Assembly: GCA_037157565.1 (NCBI GenBank)
Contig: JAZHRO010000026.1
Span: 30,246,501-30,310,500, forward strand
Direction: 5' to 3'
Length of the DNA stretch: 64,000 nt
Source of the DNA: Thalassia testudinum
Taxonomy: Eukaryota; Streptophyta; Magnoliopsida; Alismatales; Hydrocharitaceae
A program made the position numbers and the translations under genes. Below are positions 43,376 through 56,400 of this stretch, one piece after another. The notes under the pieces were generated by a model that was not told the origin of the DNA, searched no databases, and saw only the letters and a program-made list of their open reading frames with translations. Each line of letters starts with the position of its first letter. The stretch's first letter is position 1.

Positions 43376-44993
43376 CTAAACTACTGAAGCTTGAAATAAT
43401 CCTTCCAAATGTTCCACGAAATAGGGATCTTCCCATTTACTAGTTATATAACAATGAAGAATCCATATCAATATGGAGAGTGGAATCACAAGGCAAATGA
43501 CTGATGGCATGGATGATAGCATCGATAATAGGCTTCTCTTTGATACCCGTATCAATCCTGATGCGCCAGTAACGAAGTCTCCTCTGAAATCACGAGCAGC
43601 CCATCCAACCTTAAAGAAAGAGACATGAGGGATCGTAGCATTGATTTTAATCCCGTCAATCGGGCGAACCCAAGTGATAGCAAAAACCTTCGGTTTAAAA
43701 GTACGAAGCCACATGTGCATAGAAAAATTGGCCTAGTTGTGGTCCAGCACTATCTCCAATTTATTCCAAGAGATATCATCATGTTTAAGCTTATTTCGGA
43801 TCCACCAAACATTGAACCAAATGAACGTAATCAAACCTTTGCGATGACCATAATCAACATTGCGATTAGGGGAGTTCATAATTTGAATGGAGGCTGGATT
43901 AATAGGATCAAGAAGGCTCTTCCTAAACACCCTGTTGGAAACTTGCCTAACAAGATTGCTATGCGTGAAAACATGAACAATCAACTCCTACTAGGGAGAA
44001 TTATGACAGCACGAACATTTGGAGACCAAAGGGATGCCAAGCTTACAAATGTTATCATCAGTAGGAATCTTGGAATGAAGGTCCTCAATGCGAGGAGACC
44101 CAAATGAAGAGGCACCTTAAGTTTCCAAAGCCCCTTAGCAGCTCTATCAATAGACAAAGATCTAAAGTGGGAAGCATAAGTAGAGGCCATAGTAAAGCAC
44201 CCTGAAGAAGTAAAAGTCCAAATAGGAAGATTCTTATCACCATCCAAGTGTGTTAGAAGGACCTAACTCTTCAAATTCTGAGGAATATAAGAAATCCTAG
44301 GGTGATTGTGACGATCTGAAAGAACATCCCTAACCTGTATAGGAGGGGGTGAAATAGAATCAGGGAGATTAGCTCTCAAAGTCATGTCTCTTATCCAAGT
44401 ATCAACCCAAAAGTCCATAGTCCCTTCATGAATTTCCCAACAAATAGAATGCTTCATCACCACATACGACTCCCTCATCTTCTTAATCCTAGACGAAACA
44501 GGAGTAAAACTGGAAAGGGACTTGCCATAAAGACATCTCATAAGGCTAGAGTAAGGAGAGTCTTGAAAATGAATATTCCATATTCTTTTCATTCTGAGGG
44601 CCTCTATAAAAAGGTCAAGCTTAAGAATCCTGAGGCCCCCATTGACCAAAGGTTTGGAAATATTCTTTCAAGAGATCCAATGGTGTTTCTTCTTCGAAGA
44701 TGAAGATCCCCACAAAAATTTAGCAAAGATAGATTCAAGTTTATTGATAATAGCCATGGGGACCTCCATAATGGAAAGAACGTAGATGGGGATGGAGGAA
44801 AGGACGTGCTTGATCAGCAACAGGTAAGAGACCAAAGAGAGAAGGCTAGCTTTCCACCCTGCCACCTTAGATTGAATCTTCTCAATGATAGGATAGAAAT
44901 AGGCCATTTTCGTGCACCCCGAAAAAATGGGACAGCCCAAATATGTAAAGGGAAACGATCCTTGTTGGAAGCCCAAGATTTGGAGAATATGGG
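43376..44993 (-). pseudogene. LINE ORF2, 3' part (RT end, zf-RVT, RNase-H-like)
   Basis: It resumes right after F' with LGFQQGSFPFTYLGCPIFSG, a landmark of the plant L1 reverse-transcriptase end. It continues through GWKASLLSLVSYLLLIKHVL (maturase-like region), the IWTFTSSGCFTMAS and WKLKVPLHLGL zf-RVT zone (about 44240-44110), and a decayed RNase-H-like segment near 43620 (GWAARDFRGDFV). Several stops and frameshifts occur. The spacing to the upstream half is right to within a few residues, so F' interrupted a continuous gene. Confidence 0.85.
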
Positions 44994-45455
44994 TGATGAG
45001 TGGCTACTCATCATAGCTAAAAAGTTAAAGTTAAGCTAGAAATTGGGTTAAACAATACCAAATTAACACATAAAAAGGGTTAAGTGTGGGAATCAAAGAA
45101 AAATACCTAAAACATTAATTCTGTGTTAAGATTACATAATTAGGTCATAAATTGAGATATCTTTAAGAAGAAGGTCAAATGATGATCCAAGTGTAAATTG
45201 AACACATAAATAAGTTTAAAAGTCCAAATCAAAAGTATAATTAACTTCTTAAAAGTTTAATTAAGCACATATAAAAATTTGAAGGCATTTGGACATCATT
45301 AAGGCCTTGAAACTTAGAATTTACATTTAGGTCCTTTATGCATCACATTTCCTTTTTTAGAAAACTTTCCCAGACCTAGTTGTAATCTGTAGGGACTTTT
45401 TTGTAAGCCCTTAGGGACCATTCAGCTATTATTCCCTATCACTTATAGGCCTGCC

Positions 45456-45463
45456 TATAAATA
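45456..45463 (+). promoter_or_regulatory. TATA-like box of LTR F'
   Basis: TATAAATA, followed about 20 bases later by a C-rich start-site-like region. Inferred from position in the LTR. Confidence 0.35.
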
Positions 45464-48400
45464 TCCTACCCCTTCGCAGAAGGACCTCCCTGCAATTTTC
45501 TTAATAGAAACTGGCAACCTAGAGCCTTTACGCGCACACTATGCGTGGGTAGAACTCGTGGCATCTCGACCGTCCACTCTCTCTTGATCTTGATCTGCGG
45601 CTCGATCTCAATCGAAGCTTCGCACGAAGCGGTGCGTGTGCTCACCCCATCCCTCAAATCCCATCCTATGGTTAGTTTTCAATTTGGTAACCCGCGTGCT
45701 CCTCTCCTCTCATCCTTGTCGTCGGTGCCCTCATCGCTTATCTTCACCCGCGCGGTGATCTGAGTCACTGAGGTTGCTACTTAAGCACCTCAATGGTCGC
45801 GCGCGCAAGGGATCACTCTCTCCTACCTTCTTAGCGATCATTCCTCTACTCCAGTCTCTCCTCCTCACCAATTCCCTCATTTCACAACCACCGGCTGTGT
45901 AATCCCCGACTTCTCTCTGACTCTCCTCGTCACTAAGGACCACGAAGCACCTGAGGACGACCCAAAAGTCTCATTAGCAGACTTTTCACTCCGCTGGAGC
46001 TCTTACCCCTCCATTCTTCCTCCTTAGCCACCAATTAAGGATCCATAGGTCTCATTCTTCCTGTTAATGTAGTTTTAATGTTTTCTAGATTAGCTGTAGC
46101 ATTAGATAGGTAGATTAGAGTAGAATTCGATGTAGAATTAATAGTTGATTTGCTGTTCTGATTAGTTTAGCATTAGGAGTAGTTTTAGAATAGAATTTCC
46201 CCCCCTCACCTCCTCTGATCATCCTAGATCAGAGGGGAAGAAATTCACCCAATCATTATTCATTTTGTTCTTCTCCTACATGTTTTGACCTCATTTCTGA
46301 TTTTCTTGATTTGTATTTCACAATCCACCCAATCATAAGACCTAATTTCATATCTGAATGGTCTCCAACTTCAGATCTGTAATAAGCATTAAAAACCATA
46401 TTAGGGGCTTCTCACTCACTCCATCTTGTTCACAAAAGCCCCTAATCTGAGCTAAAAATGGATTCAGTTTACTCGTTTTACTTTGAATTTGGATTACAAG
46501 GATTTTAAACCAATTGAGCTTTGAATGATTTTTGATCGAGTAAACTGAAGAATTTTGATTTGGATTCACTGACTGGTAGGGAATCTGAGGTGATTTTGAA
46601 GTTAGAATTCACCTCAGAAGAGCCATAATCTGATCTGTTTATTTTAAGGATTTCAATGTGTTGAATGCCTTGTAGATCCAAGGAAGATCAACCATGTTGA
46701 TTGAGGCTTTATTAGGGATTCTAATCTGAATTATTTTTTTGAGCAATCTAATTTTCTAACCTAAGGAATTCACAATATTCCTTAAGGTTTTAGAGTCCTG
46801 GGATTCTAGTTTTTTTGGATTTCTTGATTGATCCTAACCCTTTCTACATGCTGTCTATAGCATTAGAAATAGTTAGATCAACAATTTTTGTGTTTTGATT
46901 TGTTACTAAACTTGTGACAAGGACTTGGATTTTATGTTGAACATCTGAGCATGTTTTCTTTTATGTGAATTTAAAACCCTTGTCAGAAGTTGATTTAGTG
47001 ATTTTTATCTTTGTGTTTTTGAATCCCAGCAATTATAGTAAACTGCTGCAGAATCAACTACATTCTCCTTCTCAATTCCAGCTAAGTATTCCCTGGATTA
47101 GCTCTTTTGTAGCAGGTTCTCTTGTATCTGATCTGGGATATAAATGGCTAAATCAGGAGATACTAGCTGAATCTAACTTTGTTCCTACTGCAGACTTAAC
47201 TTAATTCCAGATAGATTAACTGCAGCAGTAGTTAAGCCATCTAGGATGAAGTTTGGTCTGCAGTAGCTGTTGATGTCAGTAGCTGTGGGACTGCTAGATT
47301 TCCAGCAACTACTATGCTACATTGGATGAACTTTGCTACTGCTGTGCTTCTGCTGTTTTAGCAGAAGATTTCTATCTGGATAGTCAGTGGATAGGGGTAT
47401 AGATCTTAAGTGTTAGATAGCTGACTTGTAATTAAAGGTGTATTGAGCTGTATGCAAGCTTTCATACATTGTAATTGCCTTTAAATTCATTTGAATGATT
47501 GTAATCTTGAGTTAAATCCTTTGTCAGCTAGTTTTTAAGCCAAACTGTACAACAAGTAGAATTAAATAAAATCCACAATGATTTGTGTGCTCAATGCTTG
47601 TATCCTTTCCTATACATTGTGTTGATATTGTTCAAGGCAGTTTATTGCCTTTTGAAACACTTTAAGTTCCCTTCTAGCCTTAGGACACCTTAGAAAACCT
47701 TTAAAAGGCCTAGAATGTGTGAACTTTGAAATTAAATAAAAATCATATCAAAAAAATCTAAAAAATAAAATAAACTTGTCTGATTGAAGATTAGACATTT
47801 CTTTAAATGCATACCATGTTTCATGGTAATATGAACCCCTGACTTGGTATAATTTACCAGTCGACGGTTCTGTATACCATGGAACTTAATAAAAGAAACC
47901 AAACTTAAAAATACCAAAAATATCTCTTTCTCCTCATCTATTTCCTTCCCTCTCTTCTCCAACCTCCATAAAAAATATAAAAACCATGAAAAGTGAAAAA
48001 AAACCCTAAAAATACTAAAAATCCTTTGTATAATATGTATATGTTTGGTGCGTAAATCGTGTTTTTGATAGAAAAAAGTGTCGTAGTATAGTCGCGAAGT
48101 ACGATCCAACAAAGATATTGTTTTACAAAAATTACGAGACTTGAGTCCCAATCGTTCGTCTCTGGGAGGCATTGCTTTCACTTTTAAAATCGATCTTTTT
48201 ACTTCTCTACTTCGTTTAAAGACGCACGTTGGTTTCCAATCTCCTAACTAAAACTTCACCACTTCTGTTATTAACTCGGATCACATGCACATGCGTCAAA
48301 TAAATTACGAAGGTGAACATGAGTTTCTGTGCGCACGATTCTAGTGAGGTGGTGACTATTTATGGAGAGAGCATCTATCGTTAGATTTTCAATATCCTCG

Positions 48401-48496
48401 GGAAACGACATGCTGGTGCGTAATGGATAGATATTTAAAGAGCAGGCACTTAAATCACGCAAATACGATAATTATTAAGCCCGTGGTGATTTCAAT

Positions 48497-48498
<2 letters not shown>

Positions 48499-48545
<47 letters not shown>
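48499..48545. repeat. (AT)n microsatellite
   Basis: About 23 uninterrupted AT dinucleotides inside solo LTR B. Confidence 0.95.
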
Positions 48546-48548
<3 letters not shown>

Positions 48549-49233
48549 TTTTCATTCATTCATTGGGGAGTTGTTTGCACAAGGAATCTAGAGGAAAGCT
48601 TGTACATAAATGCTTGAAAATTAAACCTAACTACCAGAAAATGATTGCATACAAGAATTAATGGGGGGGGATTTCGCATGCATCATTGGGGGAGAAGTAA
48701 GACTACGCTATTAAGCAGTAATAAAAGCAATAAAATTATGAAGAGCATGAATTAAATCTAGAAGAATAAAGGGCATTCAGGGGTGGTCCCTAATGGCCTT
48801 GGAGTGGTCAGGAGGAGAATGAGGGGCGGCCAATGTAGCTTAGGCCAACCCTTGGAGAGAGGGAGGAGTGATCCAGCATCCTGGCATGACGTCCTCCATG
48901 GTGGTGTTAGTGAGCTCGTGGAGGTGGAGTGGCTAGCTAAGTGGAGGTGGCATGAATGGCACCAATGGAGTGAATTTGCCAAGGAAGTGAATGGGTGCAC
49001 TTGGCCACCCATGGGGTCTTTTTATAGACCCAATGGCTTCTCTCTAGAGAGGTGTGGAACTCTCTAGAGTGAGTCCAAGAGTGACCAGCCGCATGGGGGT
49101 GGAGGTGGTCTTTGAGATCCAAAAATTGTGGATCTCAATTTAAATGCCTCTTGGTTGCTAAATTTGGCAACCAAGAGGTGGCACCATCTCAAGAGAGCTC
49201 TAGAGAACTCTAGAGAAGTGTGTGCGTTAATGG

Positions 49234-49258
49234 GTGTGTGTGTGTGTGTGTGTGTGTG
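49234..49258. repeat. (GT)n microsatellite
   Basis: About 12 GT dinucleotides inside solo LTR B, preceded by a GTGTGTGCG stretch. Confidence 0.9.
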
Positions 49259-52200
49259 GTCGTGCTCTATGTGGCTAGGTGGCTTAGGATAGGTCCTAAG
49301 GGGTTTGTGTAGGTGTAGGTCTTGATTTTAGGGTTACAAACCCTAATTGCTAAGGTGAAAATGTAATTAAACTTAACCTAAGTTTAATTGAATGAGTGTG
49401 AGTTTAATTAAGGGTGACATAACTCAATCAGGTTGGCTTTAGGTCAATTGGACTCTCACCAAGTCCAATTGAACTTGTGTGGGTTGAGATCTAAGCTCAA
49501 TTGGACTCAATGAGTCCAATTGACTTAGGTGAAGGTAATTGACTTTGATCTAAGTCAATTGGGTTTGGTGAGGACCTAATTAGGTCCTTGGGTAAGTATA
49601 GAGGTGATGTACTAGGGTTAGGACACCTTAATTTAGGTTCCTATGGGGTTGGGATTAGGTCTAGAGATCCAAGATCAAGACTTGAATTTCAAAACAGGGA
49701 CTGGAGACCAGTATCATACATCCAATAATAGGATCAGACGACTTATACTCAAAAATCAGAAGTCCAGACTTCAGTTCTGGACGTCCAATTTGAGTCAGGG
49801 GGAAATCAAGGTTCTATTTTGGGTACTCTACAGAAATTGGACATCTGACAAAGTGTCTGGACGTCCAATAACACTGCAAAAATGGGTTTGAGGTGTGCGG
49901 GAGATGGCTAAGGGTCCTGGACGTCTTATAACTTATCTGAACGCCCAGATAAGGGTTGGAATTAGGGTTTTAGGACTTCCTAGGGTGTTGTGACCTAATC
50001 TAAGGGTGGTTAAGGCTTGGGGAGGTCTCTAGGCTATCCTAGGGCTAGGATGGACCTAAGCTCTTCACATTTTACTGCTTTATCTCTACTTAATAGAATA
50101 GTAACCTTTAATCCCCTTACATTATTATTTCTACATCTAATCTAAGCCTTCTACTCCAGCTCTGCTGCAACTCCCATTATTCCAGATCCAGTTTCAGATC
50201 TTGCTCCAGATCCAGCTCTAGATCTGCTTATTGCCTGCATTCGAAATAATGCACTTAATCAGCACATTATAACATTATTTTATGCATAGCTAAAGTGAAG
50301 TAGTAAAGATGCAGATAATGCTTATGCATGCATGAATAACTCTAATTTATGCTAAGTCCTAGCCTAATCTAGGTCAATTAAGACCTATGATTGCTGTGCA
50401 ATCAGTATATAAGTGTATATATAAGTTATTTTGTAAGGCTATTTATCTATAATGTAAACTATACATATTTATAATAAAAATAAATTATGTATATATTGTA
50501 GTATATAGTTTAAGTATTTAAGTTAGATTATACTGTATATAACTAAATTATACAACTATTTATTAAGTAAACTAACTTATATGTAATAAATGCCTATATA
50601 AATTAATGACCATATTAAGTTATAATACTGTATATATGTATTTATATGTATATTATAAACATAGTAAACCTTGTACCTTAATTTAATTATACATACAGAA
50701 TAAATAATTAATTTATTAATTTAGTAGTTAAGTTGTTAGATTAAATTAGAATAAATTAGTAATTTAAGTTATAATTCAACTAACCTATAATGTATATTTG
50801 TACTAATGTATTTTAAGTAATTTAAGATAATTTAAGCATATTTATATTGTTTATACTCTTTAAACTTAATTTACAACTAAAACAGTTTAGAATTGTACTA
50901 ATTAAATGTAAATAAAATAAAAATTAATCTTGTAAAATATAATAAAAATGTGTGTAAAATATTTAAACATGTATACTAATACAGTATTAGGTCAATTAGA
51001 CCATATAATGACTAATTTATACGTAATTAAAGAATAAACTCTAAATTCAGTTATGTATAAACTGTATATTTTACCTAATTAATTTATATAGTAAATATCA
51101 TTAAAATTTCAAATTAATTATACAATTGTAAAGTACTATGTAAATACTTTAAATTCTCATAATTTAATTTTAATTTATAATAAATTATGACCCTCGAATT
51201 GAGGGCCAAAATCGCGAATTTGTGCACAGCCGCCTGATTTCCAGCACTATGTAGGTGCTAGAATAGCGCCACATCGTAAGATGAGGAGCGCGCTGAACGT
51301 TTTAAATTATTTTTGTGTTATGGGTAGTTCAGTCGTCACAGGTGTCAGGTGCCTGAAACAATCGAACATACCCATATATACTGAGCATACCTGAGCATAA
51401 CTTGAGCATGTATGTGGGCCGGGGGTCGGTTATTGTGCGAGGGCTTGGTTAAGCCCAAATGTGGGATAAAAACGTAACTAAGCAGCCTAATTAAGAAATT
51501 AGGGTGTGCTTAGTAGAGGTCTGATCCCACCCGATCCTCGGGTGCTGTGTATCCCTCGAAAGACGTGCCCACCAATTAACAAATTTTTGTTAAGTAATAA
51601 AAGGCCTTAATGAACCATTAAGCACAGAAGAATGACCGGCTAAGTGTGTAGATAAGGAAGAAGAAGAATAACATAGAAGAGGCTTAAGAAATAAAGGAAG
51701 AAGAAAACATGTATATATATAATGGATAACGTATGTGTGAATATAAATAAATAAGTATAAGGTAAATAATAAGTATACGTATAAGTAGCATAGCTATATC
51801 TGTATATAAATAACTACATGTCATTACTGACAGAATAAAACATTACTAAAGGTAAGATAACTGTCGCTATAGACCCTCGTTTTTTTGCTTTAGAGTTTGC
51901 ATATAGTTTTTCTGAGGTCCAGCGACATTTGTATCTGTCGCCATAGCTTCTATATATGTTACTGTATATGTTAGTATATTAAGTTAGTATGCTATGTAGT
52001 AATAGTTAGTAGTGTATATTTATGTAAGTATTAGTAATATAACTTACAAATAGATTGTATAGAATATATTTATGTATTGTTTGATGCTTGTTTGTAAGTA
52101 GATTTTTGCAAGTATTTTTATTGACTCTTTTTGTACATAATGAACCTTTAATTCATTCTTTATTGATTCATTCATTCATGTATTATTGATTGTATATAAA

Positions 52201-52363
52201 ATTAATCATTTTTGGAATTAAAGAATAATCTTGGATTTAGAGAGTGATGTATATCAATAACTGCCTCCCAGTGAATAACCTGGAATAAATTAGTAAAAAA
52301 TTATGTAATTAAATAAAATTGACGTGATAATGGTTTGTATTTGTGGCACATACTACAACAACA

Positions 52364-54548
52364 ACATTTTTTATACAAACCGTGATCACATTCATATAGC
52401 AAAAGCTTTTAGTCAGGTTAATCTGCTACCCAATCGAGTCCTGGAAGTCTCGAGGGAAATCGACAAGGTTGGAAATGGTATGGAAACCCCCATTCAGAAA
52501 AAGTACCACATCAACCGCATATAGAAGTGAAAGTAGGGCTTTAACACCACGCTTAATTGAGTAAGGAAGGATCTTTTCCTGAAAGGCCAACTCCCTAAGC
52601 CTGCGAATAAATGGCTCCATAAAAAGGTCAAAAAGATACGAAGATAAATGATCACCTTGCCTAAGATCACCAGAAGGGTTGAAAAAGTTGGAGGAGATAC
52701 CATCAATAAGGATAGAAGATCCTTGGTGCTCAACAAAGGCAAAAATCAGAGAAATCGTAGAGGGAGAGAATCCAAATTTGGATAGAATACGATACAGGAT
52801 CTCCCACTCCACTCTATCGTACACCTTTTGGAGATCAAGGTAAATGATCATGTTAGAGCCAAACACTTTACGATCAATGCGCTGCGTAAGCTCGAACGTA
52901 GTAGCCGCATGATCAAGAGTAGAACCACCTTTAACGAAACCAACCTACTCATCAGAAACCGGCTTAGGCATAATTTTGGGCATTCTATCAGTAAGGATAG
53001 CCGAGGCAATCTTGTAGGAAACATTTCAAAGGATAATCGGACAGTAATCTGTTAGATTTGTAGCATTTGATTTCTTGGGAATCAAGAAGATAAAAGTGTT
53101 GTTAAAAGATCTAAGACCTTTATGCGTGGTGAAGAAATAATCAATGGTAAAGGTGAGGTCTCTTTTGATAAGATCCTAGAAGGCTGTATAAAATTCGACA
53201 TTAAAACCATCCGGACCCGGAGTGCGGTTTCTGGGCATTTGAGAGAGGGTGGTAAAAATCTCCTCCTGAGTAGGGGAAGCAAGCGGCATGGAAGAATCCC
53301 CTTGGTTGAGGATAGATGGAATAGAGTCAAGAAAAGGGGAGAAGTTGCGAGGCGAATCAGAAGTCAAGAGCTTACCGTGAGATCCATAGCCTCATTCCAA
53401 GACCCATTACCAACAACATCAGTAAGCTTGGCTTTATTATGTTTAGCGAAATGTCTTTTAATGACCGAGTGAAAAAATTTAGAATTAGATTCACCATTAT
53501 TAAGCCAGTCTATTTTAAACTTTTGAAGAAGAAAATCATGATACTTAGCTTGGGCATCTTCCAACTGGTTGTGCACATCCGTGAGCTCAGCTGCAACATC
53601 GTCATCCCAATGGGATGCTACTTTCCCATTGAGCTCATCATAGCGGGCCTCAAGATTCCTCACAATATCCTAGATATTCCCAAAAGTCATCTTATTCCAT
53701 AGTCTCAGAGTCCTCTTGAGAATAGCAAGTTTGGAATAAAAGGCAGATATAGGGTCATGGGAAGGATCACAGTACACCCGAAGTCACGTAGTCTCAACAA
53801 GGTTACGAAAAGAAGTATCCCTCATCCACATTTTGAAACCGAAAAGGACAAGGTTGGTAAGGCCTACAATCATTCGAAATCAAAGTCATGGGTGTAGGGT
53901 CAGAAGAGAATCTGGAAAGGTAAGAGCCAGAATCAATATTTGCAAAGGCCGCAGGATTCAATAGGATGCAGTCCAATTTCTGATAAATGCGTTGGTTCCC
54001 TTGCCTCCCATTACACCAAGATAGTTGGGTACTCGAAAGAGGCATTTCCACAATACCTAAATTATGAATGATCGTTCTAAAGGGAACAACCTGAGAATCG
54101 ACAAAAGGACCACCCCCAATTTTCTCAGAAGCATGAATGATACAATTGAAGTCACCACCAATAATCCAAGGAGAGGAGGAGATCTGAGAAACATTGGACA
54201 AATAAGTCCAAAATGCACTCTTACATCAGCATTAGTCAACGCATACACTGCAGTTAACTTGAGAGTATGACCAGCAAAAGAGTTGGCCACTATGATTGCC
54301 TAGGGCATGGTTGATAAAGTTGAGATAGAAATAGGATCTTTCCATAGACACCAAATTTTAGGAGCATTCATGGAGGTGAAAGCGTGAGAGAAAGCTATGG
54401 AGTCCCCAACAAAATCCACATCAAAAGTAGCAACAAAACATTCCATTAGAAAAATTAGATTAATCCTATGATCTTGAATAATCAGCTTAAGGCGATTAAT
54501 AGTAGGGTTGTTCAAGATTCCCCGACAATTCCAAAATAATCAATTCAT
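52364..54548 (-). pseudogene. LINE ORF2, 5' part (endonuclease and reverse transcriptase)
   Basis: The minus-strand ATG at 54548 is followed by a TGA at codon 3 and then WNCRGI, the start of the APE-type endonuclease. GGDFNCI is present (about 54160). The catalytic SDH position reads SDP (about 53890), so the nuclease is dead. RT blocks include PGPDGFNVEFY (about 53200), IYLDLQKVYDRVEW (about 52830), DLRQGDHLSSYLF (about 52660) and an active site YAVD in place of the usual two aspartates (about 52515). Many stops and shifts are present. The segment ends where F' begins. Confidence 0.9.
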
Positions 54549-54759
54549 AATGAGAGGGTTTTGCAAAGAGACTTAGCGTGACTTTGGGTAATCCTACCTG
54601 AGTCCAACAAACGACCACTATGAGCTCCTCTAGTCATAAGAGGAGAGTGTGCCTCATATGCCAAATCCTGGAGGAGCAAGGGTTCCGCGTCATAAAACAC
54701 CGATCCACCTTGAGGCTCCACATCTGAGCGAATATCTAGGGAGTTTACATCATTTCACG
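54549..54759 (-). other. LINE inter-ORF spacer
   Basis: About 0.2 kb between ORF1 and the ORF2 ATG, without features. Confidence 0.5.
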
Positions 54760-56400
54760 TCAACAAAGCAGTCCCCCATCAATCAGGTCCCTGAGGGGAG
54801 AGAGATCAAGATCCGGATCAGGATCCGACAAACGGGAAGGGATAGGAAGATAAATGCCACAGGTCAGATTAGGAACCCCTTTAGAAATACCATATTTAGT
54901 AAGAGTTAATTCCGAATGAGTACTATTAATTTTAGCAGCGTCAGGATCTTTCAAAAGCATCGATAAATAATCATTTATTTCACTTGAAGAATCGAACAGG
55001 TCAGGCAACGACTTCGATCCACACATTTTCAAAGAACACGGATTAACCAACTAATTAGGGAGGTTATGGAAAAAAACGTCCTCTTTACAAAAATCCAACA
55101 GGTTCGGAAGGTCATTTTTCAAAGACAAATCGGTGGAAACCATATCCGAGTGCATCATAGAAGACAAGAAAACCTGAGCATCCACAACAACATTAGAAAC
55201 CTAAGGCGTATGGGTTTTAGCAGATATTATCTTGGGGGAAGGACCAGGTTGAGGCACGGAGACCTCACCCTCCTTCCCCTTGGCTCGAGTGGCGATCTGC
55301 TTCGCCTGTCGCCAGAGCTGCATGCTGCGCTTCTACCTTCCATCCTGGGGGAACTTAAAGGAGGGAGGAGAAAAAGAAGTCCCCTCATAAATAGAAGGAA
55401 GAGAAGTTATACATGCTAGATCATTACAAATATTTTCCCTTCCCCTAGGAATCAGAGCCTCATCCGCAAACATAAGGGGTAGATCTTCCTGAGTGGGTCG
55501 TTTCTCCGAACCTCTCACCGATCCTTCAGGCATCTTCAATGTCTCTCTTGCTCCAACTCTTGAGCATTAGCCCTCCCAAAGGTAGTCCACTTTCCATTTC
55601 CTAGGCCATGGAAACCTGCAAAGGCATCCAGATTTGGGCAACCAAGAAAAGAATGACCAAGCTTCAAACATCTCGGATAGAAAGGGGGAACCTTTTCGAA
55701 AACCACGTGCTAGGTAATACAACGATCACCATTAAAAATCACAATAGAATTAGGTCGCGGTTTTGAAAGGTCCACTTCAACATAGGCTCTAGGATATCTA
55801 GCCTTCAACCCTTGAACCGTTCTTTGGTCCACACAAATGGGATGTCCCAGTTGGTAAGCTAAGGATAGTAAAGCATTGGGATGTAAAAGATGTAAGTTAA
55901 GACCAAGGAAGCCAACCCAGAGAGGAACCACAACTACGGTGGAGTCCGTCCGAAAGGAGGGAGTCCACTGGACGAACTGCAATCGAATCCCATCAACAAC
56001 CATAGATCCCATAGAATAAATCTTATAGAAATCCTAGTAGGTGTCACAGCGAATAAGCCAATGGCGAAAATCTAAAGGAACCAAACTAAACCACGCAGTA
56101 AGTTGAAGACACTTAGCAAGGATGCTTTGAAGCTTGCTCATCGGGGGCTTAGGGCCCCAAGCACGCACCACAACAAATGAGGAAAACGCACGACCAAGGT
56201 CAGTGACCTCAGCACAGGAAAAAGGCATACCCCAAACACCATCGATCCCGCATCTCAGGACAACGGACCTTGAAGTCCAGCTCCACGAACGAGGGCTCAG
56301 ACGAGTTGGAGCCGACCACCACAGAAGCGAAGGACTTCTTTTGTGGCGAGGTCCAATCATCAGGAGACGACGAGGAAGAAGAAGGCACAGAAGAAGTCAT
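54760..56400 (-). pseudogene. LINE ORF1 (gag-like, DUF4283-type)
   Basis: ATG at 56400 starts a Ser-rich N-terminus with SPQKKSFASVVVG, typical of plant L1 ORF1. Frameshifts follow near 56270 and 56034. The 56012-55710 frame holds the DUF4283-like core (LWVGFLGLNLHLLHPNALLSLAYQLG). Then comes a CCHC knuckle with its first cysteine changed to Tyr (PPFYPRCLKLGH, about 55680), and an acidic C-terminus ending near 54760. ORF1 proteins bind the LINE RNA. This one is not expressible. Confidence 0.75.

Larger units (their letters stand above)
48042..50404 (-). mobile_element. LTR B: solo LTR with exact duplication GTATA
   Basis: 2363 bp bounded by TG and CA and flanked by GTATA at 48037-48041 and 50405-50409. 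The U3 palindrome is at 50388-50404 (plus-strand TGATTGCTGTGCAATCA). The first bases (TGATTGCACAGCAATCATAGG on the minus strand, in part) resemble element A, so the families are related. The left end contains GTCGTAGTATAG and a TTTTACAAAAATTACGAGAC block like the U5 side of C. It includes (AT)n 48499-48545, (GT)n 49234-49258 and a minus-strand TATAAAAA at 49019-49026. No internal element sequence remains, so it is a true solo LTR. Confidence 0.9.
44994..52363 (+). repeat. LTR F': solo LTR of the same family as F, inserted in the LINE
   Basis: It starts with the perfect palindrome TGATGAGTGGCTACTCATCA (44994-45013) and ends TACTACAACAACA at 52363. After removal of B it is about 5.0 kb. A TATA-like TATAAATA lies at 45456-45463. 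The central part is gene-like in base composition but has no supported frame; 50410-51180 is extremely AT-rich. A block at 51185-51660 of ordinary composition is absent from F. No matching 5-bp duplication is seen (ATGGG versus ACATT). Confidence 0.75.

Noticed and set aside
50410..51180. Matrix attachment region or replication origin
   Set aside because: It is very AT-rich but I see no specific motif, and high A+T alone is not enough evidence.
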